From the NCBI GenBank assembly GCA_910574965.1, contig CAJTDB010000021.1:1-64000 (forward strand): a DNA stretch of 64,000 nt, given 5' to 3'. Numbering within the stretch: position 1 is the stretch's first letter; the number at the start of each line of letters is the position of its first letter. The notes below the pieces were generated by a model. It was not told the origin of the DNA, made no database searches, and saw nothing but the letters and a program-made list of their open reading frames with translations. This DNA comes from Lachnospiraceae bacterium. GTDB lineage: Bacteria > Bacillota > Clostridia > Lachnospirales > Lachnospiraceae. This document shows, piece by piece, positions 15,782 through 24,868 of this stretch. Position numbers and translations under genes: made by a program.

Positions 15782-18763
15782 ATGTCCACAAGACAAGAAG
15801 AAAACGACATCTACATCATCCCGCCAAATTTTATTGAAACAGGGACCATCTTCGGCGGGACCATAAAGCTGCGAAATGCGGCAGAGGCACTGTTCCTTTC
15901 CCTGCTGATCGGATTTCCGGTGTTCCATCTTCCGGCTACCCTGACCACAAAGATCATCATCTGCTGTCTGACTGTCCTGCCGCTCTCCCTGTTCGCCATC
16001 ATCGGCATTGATGGGGAAAGCCTGTCCTCTTTTGCAGTCAACTTTTTTATCTACCGGAGAAACCGCCGTATTGTAGGCCTGCAGACGGATACGGAGGAGG
16101 TGGGCACCCCAAAGGCTCCCGGAAAGCAAAAGAAAAAGAAAACATCTGAGAAAAAGGTAAAGCCCAGAAAAGAAGATTTTGCGGAAGAATTCGGGCAGCG
16201 GAAAGAACGCAGGCAGGCAAAACAGACGGAAGGGGCTTCCTCCCATAAGGGCAGACGGGCAGCAAAAGGGCGGAACCATGCCACAGAAGAACAGGAGCCA
16301 TCCTTACTGAACCCTGCAGCATCCTACCTCCCTATCCGGAAGATTGAAAACGGCATCATCTACACGAAAGACCACCGTTATGTAAAGGTCATTGAAGTCG
16401 TCCCCATCAACTTCCTGCTCCGCAGCGCAAGGGAACAGCGCAATATCATTTACTCCTTTGTCAGCTATTTAAAGATAAGCCCGGTAAAGCTGCAGTTCAA
16501 AGTCCTTACCAGGCGGGCGGACATCAACCGGCACCTGGAGACCATACGGGAAGAAATGAAAACGGAAACCGATGAGCGGTGCCTGGCACTCCAGAAGGAT
16601 TATGAGATGCTGATCCGCCGCATTGGTTCCAGGGAAGCCATCACCAGGCGCTTTTTCATCGTCTTTGAGTATGAGCCTTTCAGCACAAACCGGGGCGGGA
16701 ATGAAGAGAATGACGCCATCTCCGCCCTCACCACTGCCGTGCGCACCGCAAAAACCTATCTCCAGCAGTGTGGGAATGAGCTGATGGTCCCGGACAATGA
16801 GGATGAGATGGCAACGGAAGTCCTGTACAATCTCCTGAACCGGAAGACCAGCGTGGCAAAGCCTTTAAGTGTCCGCGTCAACGAAGTGATCGGACAGTAC
16901 ATCAATGCCGGCAGGCGGGATGACATCGGGCATATTCCGGCCATGGAGTTCCTGGCGCCGGAGTCCATCGACTATACCCACAGCAATTACGTGGTCATGG
17001 ACGGCATCTACCATACCTACCTGCTCATCCCCTCCAGGGGCTACCGCTCCCAGGTATGTGCCGGATGGATCTCGCTCCTTGTCAATGCGGGGGAAGGGAT
17101 TGACGTGGATATCTTCTTTGACCGCCAGCCAAAGGACCGCATCCAGCAGAAACTGGGCCAGCAGCTTCGGATCAACCGCTCCAAGATCAAAGATACCTCT
17201 GACACCAACTCGGATTTTGACGACCTGGACAGCGCTATCCGCTCCGGGTATTTCCTGAAGGATGGGCTTGCCGCCAATGAGGACTTCTATTACATGAACA
17301 TCCTGATCACCATCACGGCAGACAGCCTGGAGGAGCTGGAGTGGCGCACGAATGAGATGAAAAAGCTCCTGCTCTCCCAGGATATGGAGGCCGTCTCCTG
17401 CCACTTCCGGGAAGAGCAGGCCCTGTTGTCCGCCCTGCCCCTGGTATCCCTGGAAAAGAAGCTTTTTGAGCGTTCCAGGCGGAATATCCTGACGACCAGC
17501 GTGGCCAGCTGTTATCCTTTCACGTCCTTTGAGATGTGCGATGACAACGGCATCCTCTTAGGTGTGAACAAACACAACAACTCACTGATCATTGTGGATA
17601 TTTTTAATTCCCGTGTCTACAAGAATGCGAACATGGCGATCCTGGGAACCTCCGGTGCAGGCAAGACCTTCACGATGCAGCTCATGGCGCTGCGGATGCG
17701 GCGCAGGAATGTACAGGTATTCATTATCGCCCCCTTAAAAGGACATGAATTCCATCGGGCCTGCAGCAATATCGGCGGGGAGTTTATCCAGATATCCCCC
17801 GCCTCCAGAAACTGCATCAACATCATGGAAATCCGCAAGGTGGATTCCTCCGCCAACGACCTGTTAGACGGCCCGCAGACGGAAAAATCGGAGCTGGCGG
17901 CAAAGATACAACGCCTCCATATCTTCTTCTCCCTGCTGGTGCCGGACATGAACCATGAAGAGCGGCAGCTCCTGGATGAGGCGCTGATACAGACCTATAA
18001 GCAGAAAGGCATTACCCACAACAACGAGAGCCTGGCAGATCCGGAAAACCCGGAGCGCTACCGGGAGATGCCGGTGCTGGAGGATGTCTTCAATATCCTG
18101 AAGAAAAACCCGGATACCAGGCGCCTTGCCAATATTATGAACCGCCTGGTGCATGGCTCCGCCTCCACCTTCAACCAGCAGACCAACGTGAACCTGGACA
18201 ATAAATATACGGTGCTGGATATTTCGGAGCTGACCGGGGACCTGCTGATTGTGGGCATGTTTGTGGCGCTGGACTATGTATGGGATAAGGCAAAGGAAGA
18301 CCGCACCGTGGAAAAAGCCATCTTTATTGATGAGACCTGGCAGCTGATCGGTGCGGCATCCAACCGCCTTGCGGCAGAGTTTGTGCTGGAGATCTTCAAG
18401 ATCATCCGCGGATATGGCGGTTCCGCCATCTGCGCTACCCAGGACTTAAATGACTTCTTTGCGCTGGAGGACGGGAAATACGGGAAAGGCATCATCAACA
18501 ACTCAAAGACCAAGATCGTCCTGAACCTGGAGGATGAGGAGGCCATGCGCGTGCAGTCTATCCTGCACCTTTCCGAAGCGGAGACCATGGCTATCACCCA
18601 TTTTGAGCGGGGCAACGGCCTGATCTCCACCAACAACAATAACGTCACCGTGGAGTTCAAGGCTTCCGAACTGGAAAAAGAACTGATCACCACGGACCGC
18701 CAGGAGCTCAAGAAGCTTTTGGAGAAAGAAAAGCAGCGCCAGCAGATGGCGCAGGCAGGATAA
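15782..18763 (+). CDS. PrgI-VirB4 fusion: T4SS ATPase
   Basis: A 993-aa protein. Residues 1-100 contain two transmembrane helices and a PrgI-like segment (FGGTIKLRNAAEALFLSLL). A Lys-rich linker covers about 110-175. The VirB4/TraE N-domain follows, then the motor: Walker A LGTSGAGKTFTM (about 621-632) and Walker B AIFIDETW (about 846-853). In many Gram-positive elements PrgI and VirB4 are separate genes; here they are joined. It drives pilus/substrate transfer across the membrane with the VirD4-like protein at 21435. SD AGGAGG at 15766. Confidence 0.9.
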   Translation: MSTRQEENDIYIIPPNFIETGTIFGGTIKLRNAAEALFLSLLIGFPVFHLPATLTTKIIICCLTVLPLSLFAIIGIDGESLSSFAVNFFIYRRNRRIVGLQTDTEEVGTPKAPGKQKKKKTSEKKVKPRKEDFAEEFGQRKERRQAKQTEGASSHKGRRAAKGRNHATEEQEPSLLNPAASYLPIRKIENGIIYTKDHRYVKVIEVVPINFLLRSAREQRNIIYSFVSYLKISPVKLQFKVLTRRADINRHLETIREEMKTETDERCLALQKDYEMLIRRIGSREAITRRFFIVFEYEPFSTNRGGNEENDAISALTTAVRTAKTYLQQCGNELMVPDNEDEMATEVLYNLLNRKTSVAKPLSVRVNEVIGQYINAGRRDDIGHIPAMEFLAPESIDYTHSNYVVMDGIYHTYLLIPSRGYRSQVCAGWISLLVNAGEGIDVDIFFDRQPKDRIQQKLGQQLRINRSKIKDTSDTNSDFDDLDSAIRSGYFLKDGLAANEDFYYMNILITITADSLEELEWRTNEMKKLLLSQDMEAVSCHFREEQALLSALPLVSLEKKLFERSRRNILTTSVASCYPFTSFEMCDDNGILLGVNKHNNSLIIVDIFNSRVYKNANMAILGTSGAGKTFTMQLMALRMRRRNVQVFIIAPLKGHEFHRACSNIGGEFIQISPASRNCINIMEIRKVDSSANDLLDGPQTEKSELAAKIQRLHIFFSLLVPDMNHEERQLLDEALIQTYKQKGITHNNESLADPENPERYREMPVLEDVFNILKKNPDTRRLANIMNRLVHGSASTFNQQTNVNLDNKYTVLDISELTGDLLIVGMFVALDYVWDKAKEDRTVEKAIFIDETWQLIGAASNRLAAEFVLEIFKIIRGYGGSAICATQDLNDFFALEDGKYGKGIINNSKTKIVLNLEDEEAMRVQSILHLSEAETMAITHFERGNGLISTNNNNVTVEFKASELEKELITTDRQELKKLLEKEKQRQQMAQAG

Positions 18764-18778
18764 TACGGAAACTTTACA

Positions 18779-18927
18779 TACAGTTTAAGTATGGGAGAAA
18801 AAAAGATGCTGACAGCAGGCAGGTATAAGTACGTTTTAAGTACAGTTTACGCAAAAAGTTCCTGTTCCCTGCCCCATCTCCCATCCTGTAAGTACGGTTT
18901 ATGTAATCCCTGCGTACAGTTTCTACC
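18779..18927 (+). repeat. Five 13-bp repeats (consensus TACRGTTTAAGTA) before the DUF5697 operon
   Basis: TACAGTTTAAGTA (18779-18791), TACGTTTTAAGTA (18830-18842), TACAGTTTACGCA (18841-18853), TACGGTTTATGTA (18893-18905) and TACAGTTTCTACC (18915-18927) are all in the same orientation. A perfect copy in opposite orientation lies at 40259-40271. The 215-bp gap holds no gene. These may be operator sites for an element-encoded regulator or part of oriT. Confidence 0.65.
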
Positions 18928-18978
18928 TATTATTATACAGCAATCACCTGCGGCCGCAGGAGCAAAGGAGGCTGCCAC

Positions 18979-19515
18979 ATGCAGCACAGAAACCCACAGG
19001 AAAGCCACCTGCCGGAAATCATCCGGCTGCTTTCCACATACCACGCCCTCACCCTCCTGCAGCTGGAGGCGTTTTACCCGGAACTCACGCATCAGAAGCT
19101 GCTCCTGCTCTTAAAAAAGCTGGAAAAGGGCGGGCGGCTTACCCTGGCGCCGGAAAGGAACCTGGTCCTGTATACAGGGAACTGTGTCCCAAACCCGTCC
19201 ATCCTCTCCGCTTTCTGGGTGCTTCTGGATTTCCGGGAGGACATTACCTATCATACGGCCAGTGATTTTCCGGTAGCACTGACCTTCTGCACCCAGTCGG
19301 ATGCCTATGATGTCATCCACATACCGGAAGAAAAAGAGATACTTATGAACCATGCACTTTCCGCCTGGCAGGAGGATTCCCCCCGCCGCATAGCCCTTGT
19401 GGACGACGCGGGGCAGATACCGCTCCTTCACTTTCCCGGCATTGCCGCTTTCTGTACGGTCACGCCTGACGGAAAGGTGCAGTATTACAGAAAACAAGGA
19501 GTGACAGATACTTAA
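18979..19515 (+). CDS. DUF5697-like protein of conjugative elements
   Basis: A 178-aa protein with an N-terminal winged-helix look (EIIRLLSTYHALTLLQLEAF, then LLLLLKKLEKGGRLTL) and a compact alpha/beta C-terminal part. It resembles DUF5697 proteins, commonly found just upstream of the coupling-protein gene in elements of Clostridia. Its stop overlaps the next start by one base (TAATG), so translation is coupled. Possibly part of the DNA-processing complex; no catalytic motif is visible. Confidence 0.55.
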   Translation: MQHRNPQESHLPEIIRLLSTYHALTLLQLEAFYPELTHQKLLLLLKKLEKGGRLTLAPERNLVLYTGNCVPNPSILSAFWVLLDFREDITYHTASDFPVALTFCTQSDAYDVIHIPEEKEILMNHALSAWQEDSPRRIALVDDAGQIPLLHFPGIAAFCTVTPDGKVQYYRKQGVTDT

Positions 19516-20174
19516 TGGACCGACACACTTTATCATCCCGCCTTGCGCGGATAGGGGATGAACTTCCCCGGCTGTCAAATACCATCCATGCCATGGCAGC
19601 CAACACCGGCACTTATGGAAAAAACTATGAGGAGCTGAGCCTGGATGCCGCCAGACGCGCAGAGCGGATCGCATGTTCCCTGCGCAACCTGATCTATGCG
19701 GCAGACCTTGTACCGAAACCTGTCCTCATGGAAACAGCGGCCCAGATACACGGCATCTCCATAAAGCATACGCAGGGCTGCGTGGAGATCACCCTGCCGG
19801 GCCTGATGCCAAAACGGAACAAGCGGATTAACACCACTTTCCTGACCGATCCGCTGTATGCAAGCCTTGAATCATATACACGGGAACACCAGCTGCCCCA
19901 TTTTACGCAATGCGTGGTCTGCTTTTCCCATGTGTTCGACAAAAGCCTCTCCGACAGACGGGTGAGGGACTATGACAACCTGGAGTGCAAACAGCTTCTG
20001 GATACCGTGGCAGGCTTCCTGATGACCGACGACAGCGGGCTGTTCTGTGATGCCTACCACACTACGGAATTTGGGGAACAGGACTGCACCATCCTCGCCG
20101 TCATGGAAAAAAGCTGCTTCCCCGGATGGCTGAAAGAGCGGGAAGACAGGAAAAAAACCATATCGGATTTTTAG
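19515..20174 (+). CDS. DUF6100-like protein
   Basis: A 219-aa protein with the features I associate with DUF6100: an N-terminal helical region with DAARRAERIACSLRNLIYA, the middle IHGISIKHTQGCVEITLPGL, and the conserved HFTQCVVCFSHVFD and RVRDYDNLECKQLLD. The last segment has a helicase-free, Holliday-resolvase-like flavour (acidic DYDN and MTDDSG), but no function is established. Translationally coupled to the DUF5697-like gene. Confidence 0.6.
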   Translation: MDRHTLSSRLARIGDELPRLSNTIHAMAANTGTYGKNYEELSLDAARRAERIACSLRNLIYAADLVPKPVLMETAAQIHGISIKHTQGCVEITLPGLMPKRNKRINTTFLTDPLYASLESYTREHQLPHFTQCVVCFSHVFDKSLSDRRVRDYDNLECKQLLDTVAGFLMTDDSGLFCDAYHTTEFGEQDCTILAVMEKSCFPGWLKEREDRKKTISDF

Positions 20175-20187
20175 GCGGTTTTTCGTA

Positions 20188-20299
20188 AATAAATCCGACT
20201 ACGGTAAAAATCCCGCCAGACCGCCTGCAGACAGGCAAAACCCTCGTCGGCTGCCTGCCTGATTTTACCGGAGATGCAGGCGGGTACGGTAAAAAATCC
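20188..20299 (+). repeat. CGGTAAAA repeats and GC-rich dyads in the gap before the winged-helix gene
   Basis: ACGGTAAAAATCC (20201-20213) and ACGGTAAAAAATCC (20286-20299) are direct copies, and GATTTTACCG (20261-20270) is an inverted copy. Between them lie pairing segments around GACAGGC and GCCTGCCTG. It is adjacent to the best relaxase-like candidate and the coupling protein, so it is a candidate oriT or operator; nothing proves either. Confidence 0.4.
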
Positions 20300-20316
20300 G
20301 GAAAGGAGGTTCATCA

Positions 20317-21438
20317 ATGGATACTTCAACCAGCGCATACCGTCTGATGGAGCTTATTGCCATTTCCGGGGAGTGCAGCCCCCGTGTGCTGGCGCATCTG
20401 CACCTGAGTACCAGCTATGGGGAAAAACTCATCACCCGGCTCAAGAAGGAAGGCTGTATCAGAACCCACTATAAGGACGGGCTGCGGGGATACAGGCTGA
20501 CAGGCAGGGGGAAAAAACTCCTCCTGGGAGAGAACCCTGCCCGTTTCTCCTTCTATCTCTCCGGCAGCTCCGACACCAATCAGCCGCGAAGCGAATACCC
20601 GCGAAGGCTCAGGCTCCAGCAGGCATCCATTGCCTATGCCATGCTCCAGTGTGCCAGTGTGGAAATATTCCGTGACAGGAAAGCCCCATTGTTCCAGCCG
20701 GGAACCGGCCAGGGGGCGCCTTACCATATGGCACTGCCGGCCTTTTACCATTCCCGCGAGGTCAAGGAGCTTGGGGCGGAAGCAATAAAGATCAACAATT
20801 CCAGGACCATCGGTATCCTGCTTGCCCCAGAGTATATCTACGCCGTATTCTGCACAGGCGGCGCACTGATGAAATGGGAATACCGGACGGAGCTGAAGGT
20901 AAAGGCGCTGCTCTCCTACCACGCCAGCCAGGGAATCCTCTCCGGCTCCCGCGGCGGTCCCCGTTACCATCCGGATACGCCGGTCAGGGCGCTCATCATC
21001 GGGGAAGGCATGGACACGGCGCTGAAGCTTATGGAAAGCACAGGCGGGTTCCGGAAAAGCTATTTCTATCTGGATTCCAGCTTTGACTACTTCCACTACA
21101 TACCGGATGACTCCACAGGAGAGACCATGATCCGCCTGCTCTGCTCCCCGGCTCTGCAAAAAGCGCTGAATGGCCTGCTCCTTTCTGACCTGCAGCCGCC
21201 ATGCAGCGATTACGGTCTGGAGCATGACGCCCTGCGGGACGGATACCCTGTCCTGCTGTCCTACGATTTTGACATGCTGCGCCTCTCCCGCTTCCGGACT
21301 GCCCTTTCCCTCAGAGGGATGACGGGGCACCTGATCTGCTTTGATTTCCAGAAAACAGTGCTGGGGCAGTATTTCCGGGAAACAGCATCCATCGAGACGA
21401 TTGACCTGAAAAAATTTGAAAGGAGGTTTTTACATTGA
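20317..21438 (+). CDS. Winged-helix protein upstream of the coupling protein; possible replication-relaxation-type protein
   Basis: A 373-aa protein whose first 70 residues form a winged helix (YRLMELIAISGECSPRVLA, then LITRLKKEGCIRTHY). The rest is alpha/beta with FYHSREVKELG and IKINNSRTIGILLAPEYIY. Its four-base overlap with the VirD4-type gene (ATTGAAAC at 21435) and its wHTH-plus-large-domain layout recall replication-relaxation proteins, which take the relaxase place in some Gram-positive plasmids. No HUH motif (His-hydrophobic-His) or MobA-type signature is visible. Relaxosome role is an inference. Confidence 0.45.
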   Translation: MDTSTSAYRLMELIAISGECSPRVLAHLHLSTSYGEKLITRLKKEGCIRTHYKDGLRGYRLTGRGKKLLLGENPARFSFYLSGSSDTNQPRSEYPRRLRLQQASIAYAMLQCASVEIFRDRKAPLFQPGTGQGAPYHMALPAFYHSREVKELGAEAIKINNSRTIGILLAPEYIYAVFCTGGALMKWEYRTELKVKALLSYHASQGILSGSRGGPRYHPDTPVRALIIGEGMDTALKLMESTGGFRKSYFYLDSSFDYFHYIPDDSTGETMIRLLCSPALQKALNGLLLSDLQPPCSDYGLEHDALRDGYPVLLSYDFDMLRLSRFRTALSLRGMTGHLICFDFQKTVLGQYFRETASIETIDLKKFERRFLH

Positions 21439-23414
21439 AACTGTCTGACAATGCCGGAAAACGAATCGGGATATTCCTGGTCCTGCCCATCCTGCTCACT
21501 ACCCTTGCCTATGCAGGCGGTTACATTTCCCAGTTCATCATCAACTATAAAGTATGGACTGCCGCGGGCGGGACTCCGGGAAACGGCACCGCACCCCGGT
21601 TCCCTTCCGGCTCGCCTTCCGCATGCTTCCGGGCACTGGCCGTGTTCCCCTACAGCCTGTACGGGATCTTCCTGTGCGTGGGCATCTTCGCCCTGTTAAT
21701 CTTCCTTGTGATGCGGATGGGATACGGGAGCCGGGGCACCTATGACCGTGACCGGAACTTTACCTACTCGGACAAAGGGACCTACGGGACTTCCGGATTT
21801 ATGACGGACGCTGAAATGCGCCAGGTGCTGGAACTGGTTCCCGACATTTCAAAAAGCCGCGGTGTTATCCTGGGGAAACTCCATGGGAAGGCAGTCTGCC
21901 TCCCGGAAAAGACACGGATGAACCGGAACGTGGCAGTCTTCGGTGCCAGCGGCAGCATGAAGAGCCGTGCCTATGCCAGGAATGTGGTATTCCAGTGCGT
22001 GAAGCGCGGGGAAAGCCTCATCATCACCGATCCCAAATCCGAGCTTTACGCGGATCTGTGCCTCTACCTTAAGGATAACGGATATACCGTAAAGGTATTC
22101 AACCTGATCAGCCCGGAAAACTCTGACAGCTGGAACTGCCTGGCCGAGATCGAAGGGCAGGAGCTGATGGCACAGCTCTTCTGTGATGTCATCATCAAAA
22201 ATACAGGCTCCCTGAAGGCAGACCACTTCTGGGATAATTCGGAGATGAACCTGTTAAAAGCGCTGGTGCTGTACGTGGACCAGGGCTTCCCACCGGAAGG
22301 GCGCAATATTGGTCAGGTCTACCGGCTTCTGACCATGAGTTCCGAAAAGGAGCTGAATAACCTATTCGACCTGCTCCCTGTCACCCACCCGGCAAAGGCG
22401 CCCTACAACATTTTCAAACAGGCATCCGATACCGTGCGCAGCGGCGTCATCATCGGACTGGGGACCAGGCTGCAGGTATTCCAGAACCGGATGATCCGCC
22501 AGATCACCAGCCACAATGAGATCAGCCTTACCCGGCCAGGACGGGAGAAATGCGCCTACTTCTGTATTACCTCAGACCAGGATTCGGCTTTCGATTTCCT
22601 CTCCTCCCTGTTCATGTCCTTTGTCTTTATCAAGCTGGTACGCTATGCGGACAAATACGGGGAGGACGGGATGCTCCCTGTCCCGGTACATATTCTGGCA
22701 GACGAACTTGCCAACGGCGGCTGCACGATTGCAGACCTGACAAAGAAGATCAGCACCATACGTTCCCGGAGGCTGTCCATCAGCTGTATCTTCCAGAACC
22801 TGCCCCAGATGCAGAACCGCTATCCATTAAACCAGTGGCAGGAGATCATCGGCAACTGCGACACCCAGCTTTTCCTGGGATGCACAGATGAAATGACTGC
22901 CGAATTTATCAGTAACCGTACCGGGGAAGTGAGTGTGGCAGTCTCCAGCCAGGCAAAACAGTTAAATACCTGGCGGGTTTCCGACTATACGCCGGAATAC
23001 CGGGAAACCCACTCTGTCGGGAAGCGGAAGCTCCTGACTCCGGACGAAGTGCTGCGCCTCCCTTTGGATCAGGCACTCATCATCCTGCGGGGACAGAAGG
23101 TGCTGAAGGTGGAAAAATACGATTATACCCTCCATCCGGAAAGCAGCAGGCTGAAGCCATGCCGGGCCATTGAGCATACACCGGCGTGGCGGCAGAAACC
23201 GGAAGAGGAGGAACCGGATTTCTCCGGACTCACCAGGCCGGAAGCCTCTCCCAGGAAACCTAAAGCCGAAAAGAGGCCTGCTTCTGCAGCAATGCCTCTG
23301 AAGCCAGCTGCACCGACATCTGCCAAGACCACCCCGGAAGCAGTACCAGAACCGGCTCCCGATCAGGAAAGCTGCAGAATCATTCTGACAGACAAAAAAT
23401 CAATCATGTCATGA
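21435..23414 (+). CDS. VirD4/TraG-type coupling protein
   Basis: A 659-aa T4SS coupling ATPase starting with TTG 21435 after AGGAGG. Two N-terminal transmembrane helices (about 8-38 and 73-95) precede the motor. Walker A is VFGASGSMKSRAY (about 169-181), the variant form seen in Firmicutes TraG proteins, followed by LIITDPKSELYADL. Walker B is HILADELAN (about 418-426). The typical RLSISCIFQNLPQM and GNCDTQLFLGC follow. It delivers the relaxosome to the VirB4 channel. The last 100 residues are a Pro/Ala/Lys-rich tail. Confidence 0.92.
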   Translation: MKLSDNAGKRIGIFLVLPILLTTLAYAGGYISQFIINYKVWTAAGGTPGNGTAPRFPSGSPSACFRALAVFPYSLYGIFLCVGIFALLIFLVMRMGYGSRGTYDRDRNFTYSDKGTYGTSGFMTDAEMRQVLELVPDISKSRGVILGKLHGKAVCLPEKTRMNRNVAVFGASGSMKSRAYARNVVFQCVKRGESLIITDPKSELYADLCLYLKDNGYTVKVFNLISPENSDSWNCLAEIEGQELMAQLFCDVIIKNTGSLKADHFWDNSEMNLLKALVLYVDQGFPPEGRNIGQVYRLLTMSSEKELNNLFDLLPVTHPAKAPYNIFKQASDTVRSGVIIGLGTRLQVFQNRMIRQITSHNEISLTRPGREKCAYFCITSDQDSAFDFLSSLFMSFVFIKLVRYADKYGEDGMLPVPVHILADELANGGCTIADLTKKISTIRSRRLSISCIFQNLPQMQNRYPLNQWQEIIGNCDTQLFLGCTDEMTAEFISNRTGEVSVAVSSQAKQLNTWRVSDYTPEYRETHSVGKRKLLTPDEVLRLPLDQALIILRGQKVLKVEKYDYTLHPESSRLKPCRAIEHTPAWRQKPEEEEPDFSGLTRPEASPRKPKAEKRPASAAMPLKPAAPTSAKTTPEAVPEPAPDQESCRIILTDKKSIMS

Positions 23415-23447
23415 AAACATGGACACAAAAAGAAAAGGAGAACAACT

Positions 23448-24737
23448 ATGCCCAGAAAAGCAAAAACTGAAACAATCGTAACAGAAAACATGGAACCGAA
23501 GGAAGAACAGATCCAGATGCCGGATACACCGGAACCTGCGGATGGTGCGCCAAAGGAAGCAGCTTTGGAAATAGAAGAAAACACTGAAAAACCAGAGAAC
23601 ACGGATGATATGGATGGTGTTCCTGCTATGGAAATCCCGGATGCAGGCGCTGCGGAAGAAAATAATCCGGATTCTGACATTACTCCTGCCGCTGGACAGG
23701 ACTTTACCTCCGAAGAGAAGGAACCTACACCTCCTCCCAAAGCAGCTGCCCTTGAGCAGACAGAAGAAAATATTCAGCGGTCTGCCCCGGCAAGGAACCG
23801 CCCGGCATCCCCTGCGCCTCCCAGAAGGCAGGCACCCTCTTCCATCCTCACCCTGAGCACGGACTCTGAAGTGGAGACACAGGAAAGCCGTGAGGATATC
23901 ATCTGGCATGAGCTGCAGAATGCCTACCGGACCAGAAAAATCCTGACCGGGAACCTGGGCGGCATCGAGCGGATGGAAGGCGGCGGTACCATCGCTGTCA
24001 TCTATTATAAGGAAATGCGTGTGGTGATTCCCCTGGCGGAGATGATGATCAACCTGGTGGAAGACGAATCCCATGATTACGGAGAGCTGGTACTGCGCCA
24101 GAACAAAATCCTCGGAAATATGCTGGGCTGTGAGATTGACTTTATTGTCAAGGGACTGGATAACAGCAGCCGCAGCGTAGTGGCAAGCCGGAAGGATGCC
24201 ATGTACAAAAAACGGCAGATCTTCTATCTTCCGGATGCGACCGGAAACTCCCGCGTTTGCGAAGACCGTATCGTGCAGGCCAGGGTGATTGCCGTTGCGG
24301 AAAAGGTCGTCCGGGTAGAGATTTTTGGAACGGAATGCTCCATCCTCGCCCGCGATTTATCCTGGGACTGGCTGGGGGACGCCACGGAAAGCTTCCATGT
24401 GGGCGACCAGATCCTGGTGCGCATCTTAAGCGTCAAGATCCGCTCCCTGGAGGACATCTCTGTCCGCGCCGATGTAAAGAGCGTGAATGGCAATACCAGC
24501 AAGGCCAACCTCGGCAAGTGCAAGATCCAGGGCAAATATGCCGGAACAGTCACGGACATCCACAAAGGCACTGTATTCGTCCGGCTCCAGATCGGCGTCA
24601 ATGCTATCGCCCATAGCTGCTACGACAACCGGATGCCTGGCAAGAAGGATGATGTCAGTTTCGTGGTCACGCGGATCGATGAAGAGCGGAATGTGGCGGT
24701 GGGGTTGATTTCGCGGATTATAAGGCAGAATATTTAA
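23448..24737 (+). CDS. S1-like RNA-binding-domain protein of conjugative elements
   Basis: A 429-aa protein. Residues 1-140 are disordered, acidic and Pro-rich (AEENNPDSDITPAAG). The C-terminal 280 residues hold up to three S1/OB-like modules with RKDAMYKKRQ (the end of an S1-like repeat) and YAGTVTDIHKGTVFVRL (about 358-374), followed by an SFVVTRIDEERNVAVGL closing strand. Such proteins commonly follow the coupling protein in elements of Clostridia, function unproven. An RNA-binding protein here is of interest because four operons of the element have terminator hairpins in their leaders. Confidence 0.65.
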   Translation: MPRKAKTETIVTENMEPKEEQIQMPDTPEPADGAPKEAALEIEENTEKPENTDDMDGVPAMEIPDAGAAEENNPDSDITPAAGQDFTSEEKEPTPPPKAAALEQTEENIQRSAPARNRPASPAPPRRQAPSSILTLSTDSEVETQESREDIIWHELQNAYRTRKILTGNLGGIERMEGGGTIAVIYYKEMRVVIPLAEMMINLVEDESHDYGELVLRQNKILGNMLGCEIDFIVKGLDNSSRSVVASRKDAMYKKRQIFYLPDATGNSRVCEDRIVQARVIAVAEKVVRVEIFGTECSILARDLSWDWLGDATESFHVGDQILVRILSVKIRSLEDISVRADVKSVNGNTSKANLGKCKIQGKYAGTVTDIHKGTVFVRLQIGVNAIAHSCYDNRMPGKKDDVSFVVTRIDEERNVAVGLISRIIRQNI

Positions 24738-24818
24738 TTATTTACCACCCAAAAGAAAACACCTAAACAGAATATTTTTTGCATGCCTCTGTATTACTGT
24801 TTAACTTTTTTGTGACTA

Positions 24819-24868
24819 AAAGAGAAAGCCAGAAAGTGGCTACTGAAAAACTTTCTGGCTTTCTCTTT
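24819..24868. terminator. Bidirectional terminator between the transfer operon and the AAA15 gene
   Basis: Nineteen-base perfect inverted arms (24819-24837 and 24850-24868) begin with AAAGAG and end with CTCTTT, so both strands finish in T after the stem. It separates the convergent S1-like gene and AAA15 gene and overlaps the latter's stop codon. Confidence 0.85.

Noticed and set aside
18779-18927. CRISPR array
   Set aside because: Repeats are 13 bp, uneven in spacing and partly overlapping; no cas genes.
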